64,000 nt of DNA from an uncultured bacterium (GCA_905214795.1 CAJMNM010000002.1:1-64000), one strand, 5' to 3'. Shown: positions 7,765 to 16,554, counted from the first letter of the stretch. Translations and numbers: made by a program. The notes: generated by a model from the sequence alone, not told the origin.

Positions 7765-9153
7765 ATGGACGAAAATAATCAGCATAAAAATATTTCACGG
7801 CGTGAATTCTTAAAAATAGTGGGAATCAGTACTGCTGCAACCACAATGGCTTTGTCGGGGTGCCGTCCTGAAAAAACTGATTCTGCCGGGAAACAGGTAC
7901 AAGGTGAGATTCCTACCGATAAAATGACAATGCGTGAAAATCCGAAAACAAAGGAGAAAGTATCTCTGTTGGGTTATGGATGTATGCGTTGGCCGACATT
8001 GCCGGCTCCGGAAAAGGGCGGTAATGTGATAGATCAGGACGCAGTTAATGAGCTTATCGATTATGCGATGGCTCATGGTGTGAACTATTATGATACGTCG
8101 CCTGTTTATGTACAGGGGTGGTCGGAAAAGTCTACGGGTATAGCGTTGAAACGCCATCCTCGTGATAAATATTATGTTGCGACAAAATTATCGAACTTCT
8201 CAAATTATACGAGAGAAAATTCAATAGCGATGTATAACCGTTCCTTTAAAGAATTGCAAGTGGATTATATAGATTATTATTTGTTGCATTCTATAGGGAA
8301 TGGTGGTATAGAGATGTTTCGTGACCGTTATATTAATAATGGAATAATCGATTTCCTAATGAAGGAACGGGAGGCAGGACGTATTCGTAATCTTGGCTTT
8401 TCTTTTCATGGTACGAAAGATGTTTTTGATGAAGTGCTTGCTATGCACGATAGTGTGCATTGGGATTTTGTTCAGATACAATTGAATTATCTGGACTGGC
8501 ATTATGCTTCAGGGAACAACGTCAATGCGGATTATCTTTATGGTGAACTGGAAAAGCGCCATATACCAGCTATCATAATGGAACCTTTATTAGGCGGCAG
8601 ACTGTCTAAGTTGCCGGAACATTTGGTGGCAAGGGTCAAGCAACGTGAACCGGAAGCCAGTGTCGCTTCATGGGCTTTCCGTTTTGCAGGTTCTTTTCCC
8701 GGAGTGCTGACTGTGTTGAGCGGTATGACTTACATGGAGCATTTGCAGGACAATCTCAGGACTTATTCTCCGTTGGTTCCGTTGACCGATGATGAGCGTC
8801 TGTTCCTAGAACAGACTGCGGATTTGATGACGCAGTATCCTACAATTCCATGTAATGACTGTAAATACTGTATGCCATGTCCTTATGGTATTGATATACC
8901 TGCTGTTCTTTTACATTACAATAAATGTGTGAATGAAGGTAATTTGCCAACCTCAAAACAAAATGTGAATTATCAGAAAGCCCGTCGTGCGTTTCTGATT
9001 GGTTATGACCGTAGTGTACCGCGTTTAAGGCAGTCCAGTCATTGCATCGGATGTAACCAATGTGTGTCACATTGTCCTCAAAGTATTGATATCCCCAAAG
9101 AATTACATCGTATAGACCGGTATGTAGAACAATTAAAGCAGGAAACGTTATGA
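7765..9153 (+). CDS. Tat-exported aldo/keto reductase with C-terminal ferredoxin domain
   Basis: A 462-residue protein. The N-terminus carries a twin-arginine signal (SRREFLK, Arg12-Arg13), a short hydrophobic stretch and a possible lipobox ending at Cys33 (ALSGC). The aldo/keto reductase barrel keeps the catalytic tetrad: Asp110, Tyr115, Lys141 and His175 in LLHS. Two 4Fe-4S motifs follow at about 363-373 (CNDCKYCMPCP) and 427-437 (CIGCNQCVSHCP). Barrels with this ferredoxin tail usually act inside the cell, so the Tat signal points to a periplasmic, probably lipid-anchored enzyme receiving electrons from the neighbouring polyferredoxin. Its stop overlaps the start of the DUF1893 gene in an ATGA. 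The substrate is unknown. Confidence 0.88.
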   Translation: MDENNQHKNISRREFLKIVGISTAATTMALSGCRPEKTDSAGKQVQGEIPTDKMTMRENPKTKEKVSLLGYGCMRWPTLPAPEKGGNVIDQDAVNELIDYAMAHGVNYYDTSPVYVQGWSEKSTGIALKRHPRDKYYVATKLSNFSNYTRENSIAMYNRSFKELQVDYIDYYLLHSIGNGGIEMFRDRYINNGIIDFLMKEREAGRIRNLGFSFHGTKDVFDEVLAMHDSVHWDFVQIQLNYLDWHYASGNNVNADYLYGELEKRHIPAIIMEPLLGGRLSKLPEHLVARVKQREPEASVASWAFRFAGSFPGVLTVLSGMTYMEHLQDNLRTYSPLVPLTDDERLFLEQTADLMTQYPTIPCNDCKYCMPCPYGIDIPAVLLHYNKCVNEGNLPTSKQNVNYQKARRAFLIGYDRSVPRLRQSSHCIGCNQCVSHCPQSIDIPKELHRIDRYVEQLKQETL

Positions 9154-9560
9154 CGATGGATGATTTGGTAGAGGTGTTGCATAAGGGGAAATATACATTA
9201 GCAGTCTGTAAAGGGGATGAGGTCCGTACATTCTGTCAGCGTGGTGTTTCCGATTTGGCAACTTTACTTCGTGATGAGCCCGGTTTTTTGAAAGGTGCTT
9301 TTATTGCTGATAAAGTTGTTGGTAAGGCTGCCGCAGCACTAATGCTTAAAGGGGGAGTCGTACGATTGCATACTGATGTTTTGAGTAAGCCGGCATATGA
9401 TTTGTTTATCAGAGAGGGGTTTCCGGTGGAGTATACCTGTTTGGTGTCTCATGTGGAAAACAGGACGAAGAGCGGTTGGTGTCCTTTGGAGCGTCTGTGT
9501 TTTGATAAGGAATCAATAGATGATATGGTGGATTCAATCTATCAGTTTATAACATTATAA
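9150..9560 (+). CDS. DUF1893 domain protein
   Basis: A 136-residue cytoplasmic protein of the DUF1893 family, recognised from the pattern TLAVCKGDEVRTF, GVSDLATLL, GAFIADKVVGKAAAALMLKGGV and ADV-like LHTDVLSKPAYDLF. There is no signal peptide. The ATG overlaps the aldo/keto reductase stop (ATGA), so translation is coupled. It lies inside the Tat operon between substrate genes and tatA. Several Cys residues (in LAVCKGD, TFCQRG, GWCPLERLC) could bind metal or take part in redox chemistry. The function of the family is not known to me. The context suggests a role in maturing the Fe-S or reductase partners. Confidence 0.8.
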   Translation: MTMDDLVEVLHKGKYTLAVCKGDEVRTFCQRGVSDLATLLRDEPGFLKGAFIADKVVGKAAAALMLKGGVVRLHTDVLSKPAYDLFIREGFPVEYTCLVSHVENRTKSGWCPLERLCFDKESIDDMVDSIYQFITL

Positions 9561-9610
9561 TATTGAGAGTATATTAAACGTATTTATAAAATTATTAAAA
9601 ACAGGTTGTT

Positions 9611-9811
9611 ATGTTTGGTTTAGGAACGCAGGAAATCATATTTATTGTACTTGTTGTATTGTTGTTCTTTGGCGGGAAAAAAATACCAGAGATGATGAAA
9701 GGTTTAGGTAAGGGAGTGCGGAGTTTTAAAGACGGAATGAATGGTGTTGATTCGGATGAAGAGAAAGAGCAGAAGAGTCAGCCGAAAAAGGAAGAACAGA
9801 AGAATGACTGA
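9611..9811 (+). CDS. tatA: Sec-independent translocase subunit TatA
   Basis: A 66-residue TatA/E protein. One N-terminal membrane helix (TQEIIFIVLVVLLFFGGKKIPE) includes the family FGGKKIPE hinge. It is followed by an amphipathic helix (MMKGLGKGVRSFKDGM) and a charged Glu/Lys-rich tail. It forms the pore-building ring of the twin-arginine translocase that exports folded proteins. The tatC start lies within its last codons (8-base overlap). There is no separate tatB in the window, so the system is of the minimal TatAC kind. Confidence 0.95.
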   Translation: MFGLGTQEIIFIVLVVLLFFGGKKIPEMMKGLGKGVRSFKDGMNGVDSDEEKEQKSQPKKEEQKND

Positions 9812-10598
9812 TAAAGAACGACATGATGAAACCACACCGGTTGAAATGACTTTCTGGGATCATTTGGATGTGCTTCGTGGTACATTGTTCCGAATGGTGG
9901 TTACTGTTTTGTTGTGCAGTGTGGTTGTGTTTTGTTTTAAGGAACAATTGTTTGCGGTTATTCTTGCGCCTAAAAATGATGATTTTATTATATACGAGTT
10001 ATTGCGTAGGCTGAATGGATGGTTGGCATTGCCGACAGATGAAGGTTTTTCGGTACAGCTGATTAATACAGGGCTGGCCGAACAGTTTAAGATGCATGTC
10101 AGTACTTCTCTTTATGTGGGATTTTTACTTTCGTCGCCTTATCTGATTTATTTGCTGTTCCGTTTTGTTTCTCCCGGTTTATATGTTAATGAACGGAAGT
10201 ATTCGATTAGGGCAATAATTGTAGGTTATATCATGTTTTTGTTGGGAATGACATTGTGTTATTTTGTGATATTTCCATTTACATTCCGTTTCTTAGGAAC
10301 TTATCAGGTCAGTGCAGATGTAGTAAACATGATAACTTTACAGTCTTATATGGAGACGTTGTTAATGATGTGCTTTTTGATGGGAGTCTTATTTGAATTG
10401 CCTGTGCTTAGTTGGGTTCTGGGACGTCTGGGGATCCTTTCTGCAAGTTTTATGAAGCGTTATCGTCGTCATGCCATAGTTGTTATTCTTGTTATATCGG
10501 CCGTTATTACACCTACTTCGGATGTATTTACATTGTGTCTTGTAGCTTTTCCTATTTGTCTGTTGTATGAGTTAAGCATTTTCTTAGTCAAAAAATAG
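9804..10598 (+). CDS. tatC: Sec-independent translocase subunit TatC
   Basis: About 264 residues with six membrane spans. The cytoplasmic N-terminus MTFWDHLDVLRGTLFR carries the conserved (W)DHLDxLR signature of the signal-peptide binding site. Further family marks are FKMHVSTSLYVGFLLSSPYLIYLLFRFVSPGL and an FELPV segment (VLFELPVLSWVLGRLGI). It recognises the RR signal of Tat substrates, two of which appear encoded upstream. The longer frame from 9741 is rejected because the ATG at 9804 gives the usual N-terminus and an 8-base overlap with tatA. It is the last gene of the operon. Confidence 0.95.
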   Translation: MTDKERHDETTPVEMTFWDHLDVLRGTLFRMVVTVLLCSVVVFCFKEQLFAVILAPKNDDFIIYELLRRLNGWLALPTDEGFSVQLINTGLAEQFKMHVSTSLYVGFLLSSPYLIYLLFRFVSPGLYVNERKYSIRAIIVGYIMFLLGMTLCYFVIFPFTFRFLGTYQVSADVVNMITLQSYMETLLMMCFLMGVLFELPVLSWVLGRLGILSASFMKRYRRHAIVVILVISAVITPTSDVFTLCLVAFPICLLYELSIFLVKK

Positions 10599-10726
10599 TC
10601 AGGTTAAATAAAAGTGGCATTACATTTTTTACTTGTCTTTTTGTTAAAAATAACCTTTTCTTGATTTGTTTGGCACAGAATTTGCGACTTTAATCTTGAA
10701 AGAATGATAGAACGGAGGCTTTTATA

Positions 10727-11476
10727 ATGAGAGGCAAGAATATTATTATGAATTTTACGCATGCTTATGAAGAAGAAAGTTTTCTTTGTAGTTCTTATTT
10801 TCAATGGATAGATTGCACGCATTTGCACGGTGTGGATTGCTATTGTGATTCCGATGGTGTAAAGCAACTAAATAAAATAATTGAAGATTTTTCTCCTGAG
10901 GGTATTCATTGGATTGATTCTGGGAATTACCATTATCTGACTAAATTTTGGACTGATAAAATAAAAGAACCGTTTTCGTTGATTGTTTTTGATCATCATC
11001 CTGATATGCAACCTCCGCTTTTTGATAATTTATTGTCATGTGGATGTTGGGTTCGTACGATGCTTGATACGAATCCTTGGTTACGTAATGTTTGCCTTAT
11101 AGGTGCATCAGAGAAACTGAAAAGTGAAACGAAAGGTTATGGTAAACGATTACTTTTTTATAGTGAACAGACATTGCGACATGTTGACTCTTGGCGTTTA
11201 TTTTCGGGCTTTTACTTGAATGAGCCCGTTTATATTTCTGTTGATAAAGATGTGTTGTCACCGGATTACGCTACAACAAATTGGGACCAGGGAAGCCTGA
11301 CACTTTTTGAACTGAAACGTTTGCTTAGCATTATTTTGCAAAACGAACGGGTTATCGGTGTTGATATTTGTGGTGAAGCTCCTGTTGTCATGAACTCATT
11401 TATTAATAAGCTGACTGCTGAAAAGAAAAATGAAAGAACAAATGAAGAGTTATTTGCTCTTTTGGCCGAAACTTAG
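10727..11476 (+). CDS. Arginase/agmatinase (ureohydrolase) family protein
   Basis: A 249-residue protein of the ureohydrolase fold. The dinuclear metal ligands are readable: His69 (SGNYHY, replacing the usual GGDHS), Asp89/His91/Asp93 (FDHHPDMQ) and Asp173/Asp175 (SVDKDVLSPD). At about 250 residues it is shorter than arginase or agmatinase (about 300), and its divergent loops make the substrate uncertain. Hydrolysis of a guanidino or formimino compound is the family expectation. A purine-rich GGAGG lies about 9 bases before the ATG at 10727, supporting that start over Met8. The gene stands alone between the tat operon and the convergent hydrolase. Confidence 0.78.
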   Translation: MRGKNIIMNFTHAYEEESFLCSSYFQWIDCTHLHGVDCYCDSDGVKQLNKIIEDFSPEGIHWIDSGNYHYLTKFWTDKIKEPFSLIVFDHHPDMQPPLFDNLLSCGCWVRTMLDTNPWLRNVCLIGASEKLKSETKGYGKRLLFYSEQTLRHVDSWRLFSGFYLNEPVYISVDKDVLSPDYATTNWDQGSLTLFELKRLLSIILQNERVIGVDICGEAPVVMNSFINKLTAEKKNERTNEELFALLAET

Positions 11477-11541
11477 AAAATGTTTTATAAAGGTTTAGAA
11501 TATCAATAAATAGTATAATCAGAGGATATGTAATAAACCTT

Positions 11542-12390
11542 TTATTTTAAAAATGGGATGTTGTTTGAAGTAATTTCTTTAAAGCGAGGAATTGATTTAC
11601 CTTTATAAGGTATACGTTCAAAAAATTCTTCTTCAAAACAACAATGATATTTTTTATCACTCTGAAGTGATTGATAGATGACAGATCTGGTTCCTGTTTC
11701 GTTATTAAAAGCAGTATGACATATCTTATAATAATCACCTTTATAATATTTGAAATATCTGTCTATTGTAGGACGGGTTTTTTGAAGCATCTCTTTGATA
11801 GTGGGAGCTAGTATTTCTTTCACATTATCAGATGACATGGTGTGCTTTCCTTGAAATGTATGGCTTATGCTAAAATATTGTGAAAATACATCATTGAAGT
11901 CAGCAATAGAATCTTCTGTACCAAAAAGCCCCCAAACACGTTCTTTATCGAACTCATCGTAGAAATGAAACTGTAAATCTTCTATTTGTCGGAATTCCTC
12001 AATAAGCTGTTCGGTTACTTCATATTCGGTTTCACCGTTCTGACGTGGGCATTTATATTGTGAAATGCCAATTCGTGGTGATAGAAATTCTGACATTTTA
12101 AAATATGGATTGATTAGCAGAGCAGGAATACCTTCGAAACGTACAATTTGTTGTGCGTAGAAAGCACCACAACTGCTACCAACTATCAGGTCGGGACATT
12201 TACGTTTGCATATTAAACGTATGATAGAGAGTGCAGAAATTGGTGAGAGTGGCAGGTCCGGTGATATGATATCAGCCGTGCCTGCCAATTCTTCTCTTAA
12301 AGTATGTGCTATTTCACATTGTCCACCAGATGTAAAACCGTGAAGAAACAAAATTTTTTTGATATCAGGCATACAATGTATAGAGTCCAT
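11542..12390 (-). CDS. YqiA-like alpha/beta hydrolase fused to a DUF1653-like domain
   Basis: A 282-residue protein with two parts. Residues about 8-200 form an alpha/beta-hydrolase of the YqiA/YcfP (UPF0227) esterase type: FLHGF at the oxyanion strand, nucleophile Ser73 in GSSCG, a late acidic residue in FGTEDSIADF, and His in FQGKHTMS. Residues about 211-261 (YYKGDYYKICHTAFNNETG and VIYQSL) match the small DUF1653 fold, normally a separate protein of about 70 residues. The gene starts 26 bases after the permease stop on the same strand, so the two probably form an operon. The substrate is unknown. The fusion could place a ligand-sensing or nucleic-acid-related module on an esterase, but that is speculation. 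Confidence 0.75.
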   Translation of the reverse strand: MDSIHCMPDIKKILFLHGFTSGGQCEIAHTLREELAGTADIISPDLPLSPISALSIIRLICKRKCPDLIVGSSCGAFYAQQIVRFEGIPALLINPYFKMSEFLSPRIGISQYKCPRQNGETEYEVTEQLIEEFRQIEDLQFHFYDEFDKERVWGLFGTEDSIADFNDVFSQYFSISHTFQGKHTMSSDNVKEILAPTIKEMLQKTRPTIDRYFKYYKGDYYKICHTAFNNETGTRSVIYQSLQSDKKYHCCFEEEFFERIPYKGKSIPRFKEITSNNIPFLK

Positions 12391-12416
12391 TTTATAGAAA
12401 TGTCATTGACTATTTC

Positions 12417-13754
12417 TTATTTTTCTTTAATGCGTATCAATGCGTTGGAGATAATAGCAGTTAAACCTCCTGTAGTAATTCCTGATGAGAATATGTTGCG
12501 TAAAGTGTCTGGTAGCTGGCATAGAATTTCCGGTACCATTTCTACGCTTAATCCAAGTGAAAAGCTTAACGCAATAACCAACGTTGCTTTACGATTGATA
12601 TTTTGTGAGGATATAATTCTTATGCCTGCTGAAGCTACTGTACCAAACATCAGTAAAGTAGCACCGCCTAAAACCGGTTCTGGCATGAGTGAGAATATCA
12701 AACCTACGGCAGGGAAAAGTCCAAGGAGAATTAAAAAACCGGCTATGTAATAGCCGACGTATCTGCTGGCAACTCCGGTGAGCTGGATCATTCCGTTGTT
12801 TTGTGCGAATACAGAGTTTGGGAATGAATTGAAAACACCGGCCAGCATGGAATTAAAGCCATCTGCTAAGATACCGCCGGACGCGCGCTTAACAAATGTT
12901 TCGCCTTCAACAGGTTCACCGGATATAAGAGAGTTGGCTGTAATGTCACCATAAGCTTCAATGGCGGTGATAAGGTAGATTAACCCTAAGGAAATAAAAG
13001 CCGACCAATCAAAAGAAATGCCATATTTAAACGGTATTGGTATATTAAAGCCACCATAACTTTGTACAGCGGAGAAATCTACCATACCCATGAACCATGC
13101 AATGATATAACCCACCACTAATCCGATAACGATAGAACTCATACGTAAATACCGGTTTGAACTGCGATTGAAAAAGATGATGAGAATCAGGACTAAGGCT
13201 GCAAGTCCGACATTTTGCATACTGCCGAATGTACCTGCTGCTTTTGCTGCTTCTCCACCACCGCATGCGGTAATACCGACTTTGATGAGGCTCATACCGA
13301 TAAGTGTTACAACAATGCCGGAAACAAGCGGTGTGATAATTTTACGTGTATATTTTAAAACGCGACTGATGAGCATTTCAACTGTTGAGGCAGCCATGCA
13401 GGCCCCAAATATAACGGGTAGTCCACCTGTTAGTCCGGCGGAAATAATAGGACCAATAAAAGAAAAACTTGTTCCTTGGATACACAAAAGTCCGGTACCG
13501 ATACCGAAAATACGTTTACATTGGATAAATGTAGAAATACCTGATGCGAACAGGGCCATAGAAACAAGAAAACTGGTGGTCTCAATATCAAGCTTCAAGG
13601 CACCGGCAATAATAAGTGGGGGAGTAATGATTGCCACAAATATGGCAAGCAAATGTTGAAGGGCGGCAAACAGGGTCTCACGTAAGGGAGGACGGTCGTT
13701 TAATCCGTAAATAAGTTCATGTTTTTTTACTTCAGTGGCTGTGGATTTTTCCAT
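12417..13754 (-). CDS. Uracil/xanthine permease (NCS2 family)
   Basis: A 445-residue, very hydrophobic nucleobase:cation symporter-2 protein with about 12-14 membrane spans. Family motifs include QHLLAIFVAIITPPLI near residue 30, SFSFIGPI, GIVVTLIGMSLIKVG and NSFPNSVFAQNNGMIQLTGVASR in the substrate-binding region (about 305-330), then GLFPAVG. It imports uracil, xanthine or urate with protons across the inner membrane. Xanthine/urate-type members share the QNNG region, so xanthine is favoured but not certain. An exact -7 box (TAACTTTG on the - strand) lies at 13818-13825. The hydrolase gene follows closely. Confidence 0.9.
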   Translation of the reverse strand: MEKSTATEVKKHELIYGLNDRPPLRETLFAALQHLLAIFVAIITPPLIIAGALKLDIETTSFLVSMALFASGISTFIQCKRIFGIGTGLLCIQGTSFSFIGPIISAGLTGGLPVIFGACMAASTVEMLISRVLKYTRKIITPLVSGIVVTLIGMSLIKVGITACGGGEAAKAAGTFGSMQNVGLAALVLILIIFFNRSSNRYLRMSSIVIGLVVGYIIAWFMGMVDFSAVQSYGGFNIPIPFKYGISFDWSAFISLGLIYLITAIEAYGDITANSLISGEPVEGETFVKRASGGILADGFNSMLAGVFNSFPNSVFAQNNGMIQLTGVASRYVGYYIAGFLILLGLFPAVGLIFSLMPEPVLGGATLLMFGTVASAGIRIISSQNINRKATLVIALSFSLGLSVEMVPEILCQLPDTLRNIFSSGITTGGLTAIISNALIRIKEK

Positions 13755-14076
13755 ATTTTTCTGTTTTTGAATGAATGTTTCTTAAATCAGTTGTTAATAA
13801 CTGTTGATTTTAGCGGGCAAAGTTACAAAAAAATGAGAAATATAATGGTTTGATGTGACGTAATTCTAGAACTTTGATTTGTATGACGTGGTTTTTATGT
13901 TTACCTTTGAATAAGATAGAGGCTGTTCGACATGTTTCAATCTGAAAATGTTGTTCTTATTTGTCTTTGCATTTATCTTTTTCTATTTTTGAAAGATTTG
14001 TATATGTATGTTTTTGCATCATTATAAATTGCTCAGTAGAAAATTATGATATTATTTATAAAACAATTTAATTGAA
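13755..14076. other. Divergent intergenic region with permease promoter
   Basis: AT-rich gap between the permease and the divergent methyltransferase gene. CAAAGTTA at 13818-13825 is an exact -7 box (TAACTTTG) on the - strand for the permease. No other structure is obvious. Confidence 0.5.
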
Positions 14077-14874
14077 ATGTCCATAATAACTATATCTTCT
14101 TTAAATGAACCCGGTATAGAAGTATTCAGTAAACTGACCGAAGCACAGTTGCGTAATAAAATTGATCCGGATAATGGTATATTTATAGCTGAAAGTCCGA
14201 AAGTGATAAAAGTCGCTTTGGAGGCCGGTATTAAACCTTTATCAATATTGTGTGAATATCGGCACATTACGGGAGATGCGTCAGAAATAATCAAACATTG
14301 TGGTGACATACCAGTGTATACAGGAGAACGAGAATTGCTTTCTCAATTAACCGGATATACATTGACACGTGGTGTGTTATGTGCTATGCGGCGTCCTGTT
14401 ATATGTCCGGTAAAAGATGTGTGTGCGAATGCGCAACGTATAGTTGTGATAAAAGGAGTAGTGGACACTACAAATATAGGTGCGATTTTCAGGTCTGCTG
14501 CAGCTTTAGGAATAGATGCCGTTGTTTTGACGAGAGATTCATGTGATCCACTTAATCGTCGAGCAGTACGAGTATCCATGGGATCTGTATTTCTGTTGCC
14601 ATGGACATGGATTGATTCGTTGGATTGTCTTCATAAATTAGGTTTTCGTACGGTTGCTATGGCATTGACAGATAAGTCTGTTTCCATTGATGATCCAAGA
14701 TTGCAGGCTGAACCGAAATTGGCAATAGTGATGGGGACAGAAGGAGATGGGTTGCCTTATGATGTAATAGAACATGCTGATTATGTGGCGCGTATTCCCA
14801 TGTATCACGGTGTAGATTCACTTAATGTTGCGGCTGCTTCTGCTATTGCCTTTTGGCAATTACGCAGGCATTGA
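14077..14874 (+). CDS. TrmH/SpoU-family RNA 2'-O-methyltransferase
   Basis: A 265-residue SPOUT methyltransferase that would transfer methyl from S-adenosylmethionine to a ribose 2'-OH in rRNA or tRNA. An N-terminal substrate-binding domain (FIAESPKVIKVALEAGI) is followed by the knotted domain. Motif 1 is DTTNIGAIFRSAAALGIDAVVL, motif 2 is IVMGTEGDGLP, and motif 3 is IPMYHGVDSLNVAAASAIAFW. The target nucleotide cannot be deduced. It stands alone, divergent from the permease. Confidence 0.9.
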   Translation: MSIITISSLNEPGIEVFSKLTEAQLRNKIDPDNGIFIAESPKVIKVALEAGIKPLSILCEYRHITGDASEIIKHCGDIPVYTGERELLSQLTGYTLTRGVLCAMRRPVICPVKDVCANAQRIVVIKGVVDTTNIGAIFRSAAALGIDAVVLTRDSCDPLNRRAVRVSMGSVFLLPWTWIDSLDCLHKLGFRTVAMALTDKSVSIDDPRLQAEPKLAIVMGTEGDGLPYDVIEHADYVARIPMYHGVDSLNVAAASAIAFWQLRRH

Positions 14875-15074
14875 TATATTCTTGATATTATGTCTTATAT
14901 ATTATAATGTTAATATTTTACAAAAATATACGTTCAGGTTTTACTTATTGATTTGTATATTGTCTTATTAATAAAAGAAATAGATGGATCTTATTTATTT
15001 GTGAAAATAAGTTCTGTTGAACTTCTGGATAGAAATATGATTTTAGAGTATTAACCAATATTCAAGTCAAGAAA

Positions 15075-15527
15075 ATGAGAACTTTATTACTTGTGTTATG
15101 TTGCTGTATGCTGTTTTTAGGAGGAAATACAGTACGTGGGGCTGTTCCGCATGATAATTGTAGGTTGACAGAAGTTGCACAGCATAGGCCTAAACAGCAT
15201 AAACCAAAACATCATAAATACAAAAAGAAATTACCACCACCGCCACCTCCTGTTCATCATATTAAGTACAGACCGGCGCATTGTGTGCCTTTTTATTATC
15301 GGAACGCGCCTTATTTTTACGCCAACGGCATTTTTTATAGAGAGGCCGGGCGTTTGGGATATGAGATAATAAAACCGGTCATAGGTATGGTAATACCCGT
15401 AATGCCTGCACGAAAGATGAAGAAAGTCCGTGTTAAAAACGAGATTTTATTTCTTTATGACGGTGTGCTTTACAGAAAAATATCTACTCCCAAAGGCATA
15501 CATTTTGAGGTGAGAGGATTTTTATGA
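15075..15527 (+). CDS. Small secreted DUF6515-like protein
   Basis: A 150-residue exported protein. The signal peptide is MRTLLLVLCCCMLFLGGNTVRGA. A Lys/His-rich linker with a six-proline run (PPPPPP) follows at about 38-62. The C-terminal domain has the repeated aromatic pattern PYFYANGIFYREAG..GYEIIKPVIGMVIPVMP and LFLYDGVLYRKI that I associate with DUF6515 proteins of Bacteroidetes. It probably acts in the periplasm or at the envelope. Function is unknown. The gene is monocistronic, convergent with the beta-lactamase gene. Confidence 0.7.
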   Translation: MRTLLLVLCCCMLFLGGNTVRGAVPHDNCRLTEVAQHRPKQHKPKHHKYKKKLPPPPPPVHHIKYRPAHCVPFYYRNAPYFYANGIFYREAGRLGYEIIKPVIGMVIPVMPARKMKKVRVKNEILFLYDGVLYRKISTPKGIHFEVRGFL

Positions 15528-15648
15528 TTTTTTAATAATATAGTTAGTTAAAATGATATTTAAATAGGATTTTCAAAATGTTCAAATTGCTTTAATAGCA
15601 ATATTTATCGATTATTCTAATGGATTCGTATGATATATAGAATAGTAT

Positions 15649-16554
15649 TTAAAGTTGGTTCATAATATAATTGTATACAACTTCAGATAGTTTTGCAATA
15701 ATCTGTGAATTATTCTTTTCGGTTTCTTCAGAATCTTTTATGAAAATAGCTATTGTGTATTTGTTTCCGTCAGGAAGCAATACGAACCCAATATCATTGA
15801 AACCTATGATCTGGCCGTTTTTATTGCGGTCTCCCGTACCGGTTTTATGACCGATGACTGCTTTGCTATGGAGTAAAGGTTTGGCCAGACGGTCTTTACC
15901 GGTTTGACATTCTATCATGGTTTTCATTAAGAATGTTTGATTCGCGGTATCAAGTATTGAATCTGAAATAAATATGTTTAGAAGGCGTGCGGCCTCAAGA
16001 GGAGTTGTCCAGTTCTGATAACAGTTTTCCACATTATTATGCATATCCGCTTCTGTAGCGGATATGGAAAACTGTTCGAGGCCGAGTGAGCGAATATAAC
16101 GGTCTGTATTTTTAGTGTTGGCAATATATTTAAACAGAATGTCGCAGGCGTTATTATCGCTTTGTTGCAAGGTATAGGTGAGCAGTTCTTTGAGAGACAT
16201 GTTAATGTTTCCTTGCGGATATTTATCTCGAAGTGGACTGTAAGTATTTGTTTTTAAATCAGATTTATCAATAAGGATAGAATGGTCAAGTGTAATGCCG
16301 CAGCGTTCAACTTGATGAGCGATAGCCAATGCCTGATGGAATTTGTAGACGCTCAACATCGGATAATGTATATTGTTGTTGACCAGTACAGTGTCCTTCC
16401 CGTTGAGTAAAACAGCGATGCCAATCTGTGCTTTTTTATGACAAATAATACTTTGTAACTGGTTTTCTAAATCAGTCAGTCTTTTTTGTCCCAATATAGG
16501 TGTTGTGGTTATAAAGAAGTATATCAGAAAAATAGAATAAATATTTTTTCTCAT
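15649..16554 (-). CDS. Class A beta-lactamase, CepA/CblA-like
   Basis: A 301-residue serine beta-lactamase of the Bacteroides A2 subclass, expected to hydrolyse penicillins and cephalosporins in the periplasm. A signal peptide (about 1-22) precedes the motifs: Ser68-Val-Tyr-Lys71 (SxxK), Ser132-Asp-Asn134 (SDN), Glu168 (general base, TEADMHNN) and Lys237-Thr-Gly239 (HKTGTGDRN). All catalytic residues are intact. The wording YPMLSVYKFHQALA, YTLQQSDNNACDILF and GFNDIGFVLLPDG resembles CepA and CblA. No insertion sequence or transfer gene adjoins it, so it looks chromosomal. A structured RNA lies upstream and a DUF6515-like gene downstream. Confidence 0.93.
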   Translation of the reverse strand: MRKNIYSIFLIYFFITTTPILGQKRLTDLENQLQSIICHKKAQIGIAVLLNGKDTVLVNNNIHYPMLSVYKFHQALAIAHQVERCGITLDHSILIDKSDLKTNTYSPLRDKYPQGNINMSLKELLTYTLQQSDNNACDILFKYIANTKNTDRYIRSLGLEQFSISATEADMHNNVENCYQNWTTPLEAARLLNIFISDSILDTANQTFLMKTMIECQTGKDRLAKPLLHSKAVIGHKTGTGDRNKNGQIIGFNDIGFVLLPDGNKYTIAIFIKDSEETEKNNSQIIAKLSEVVYNYIMNQL

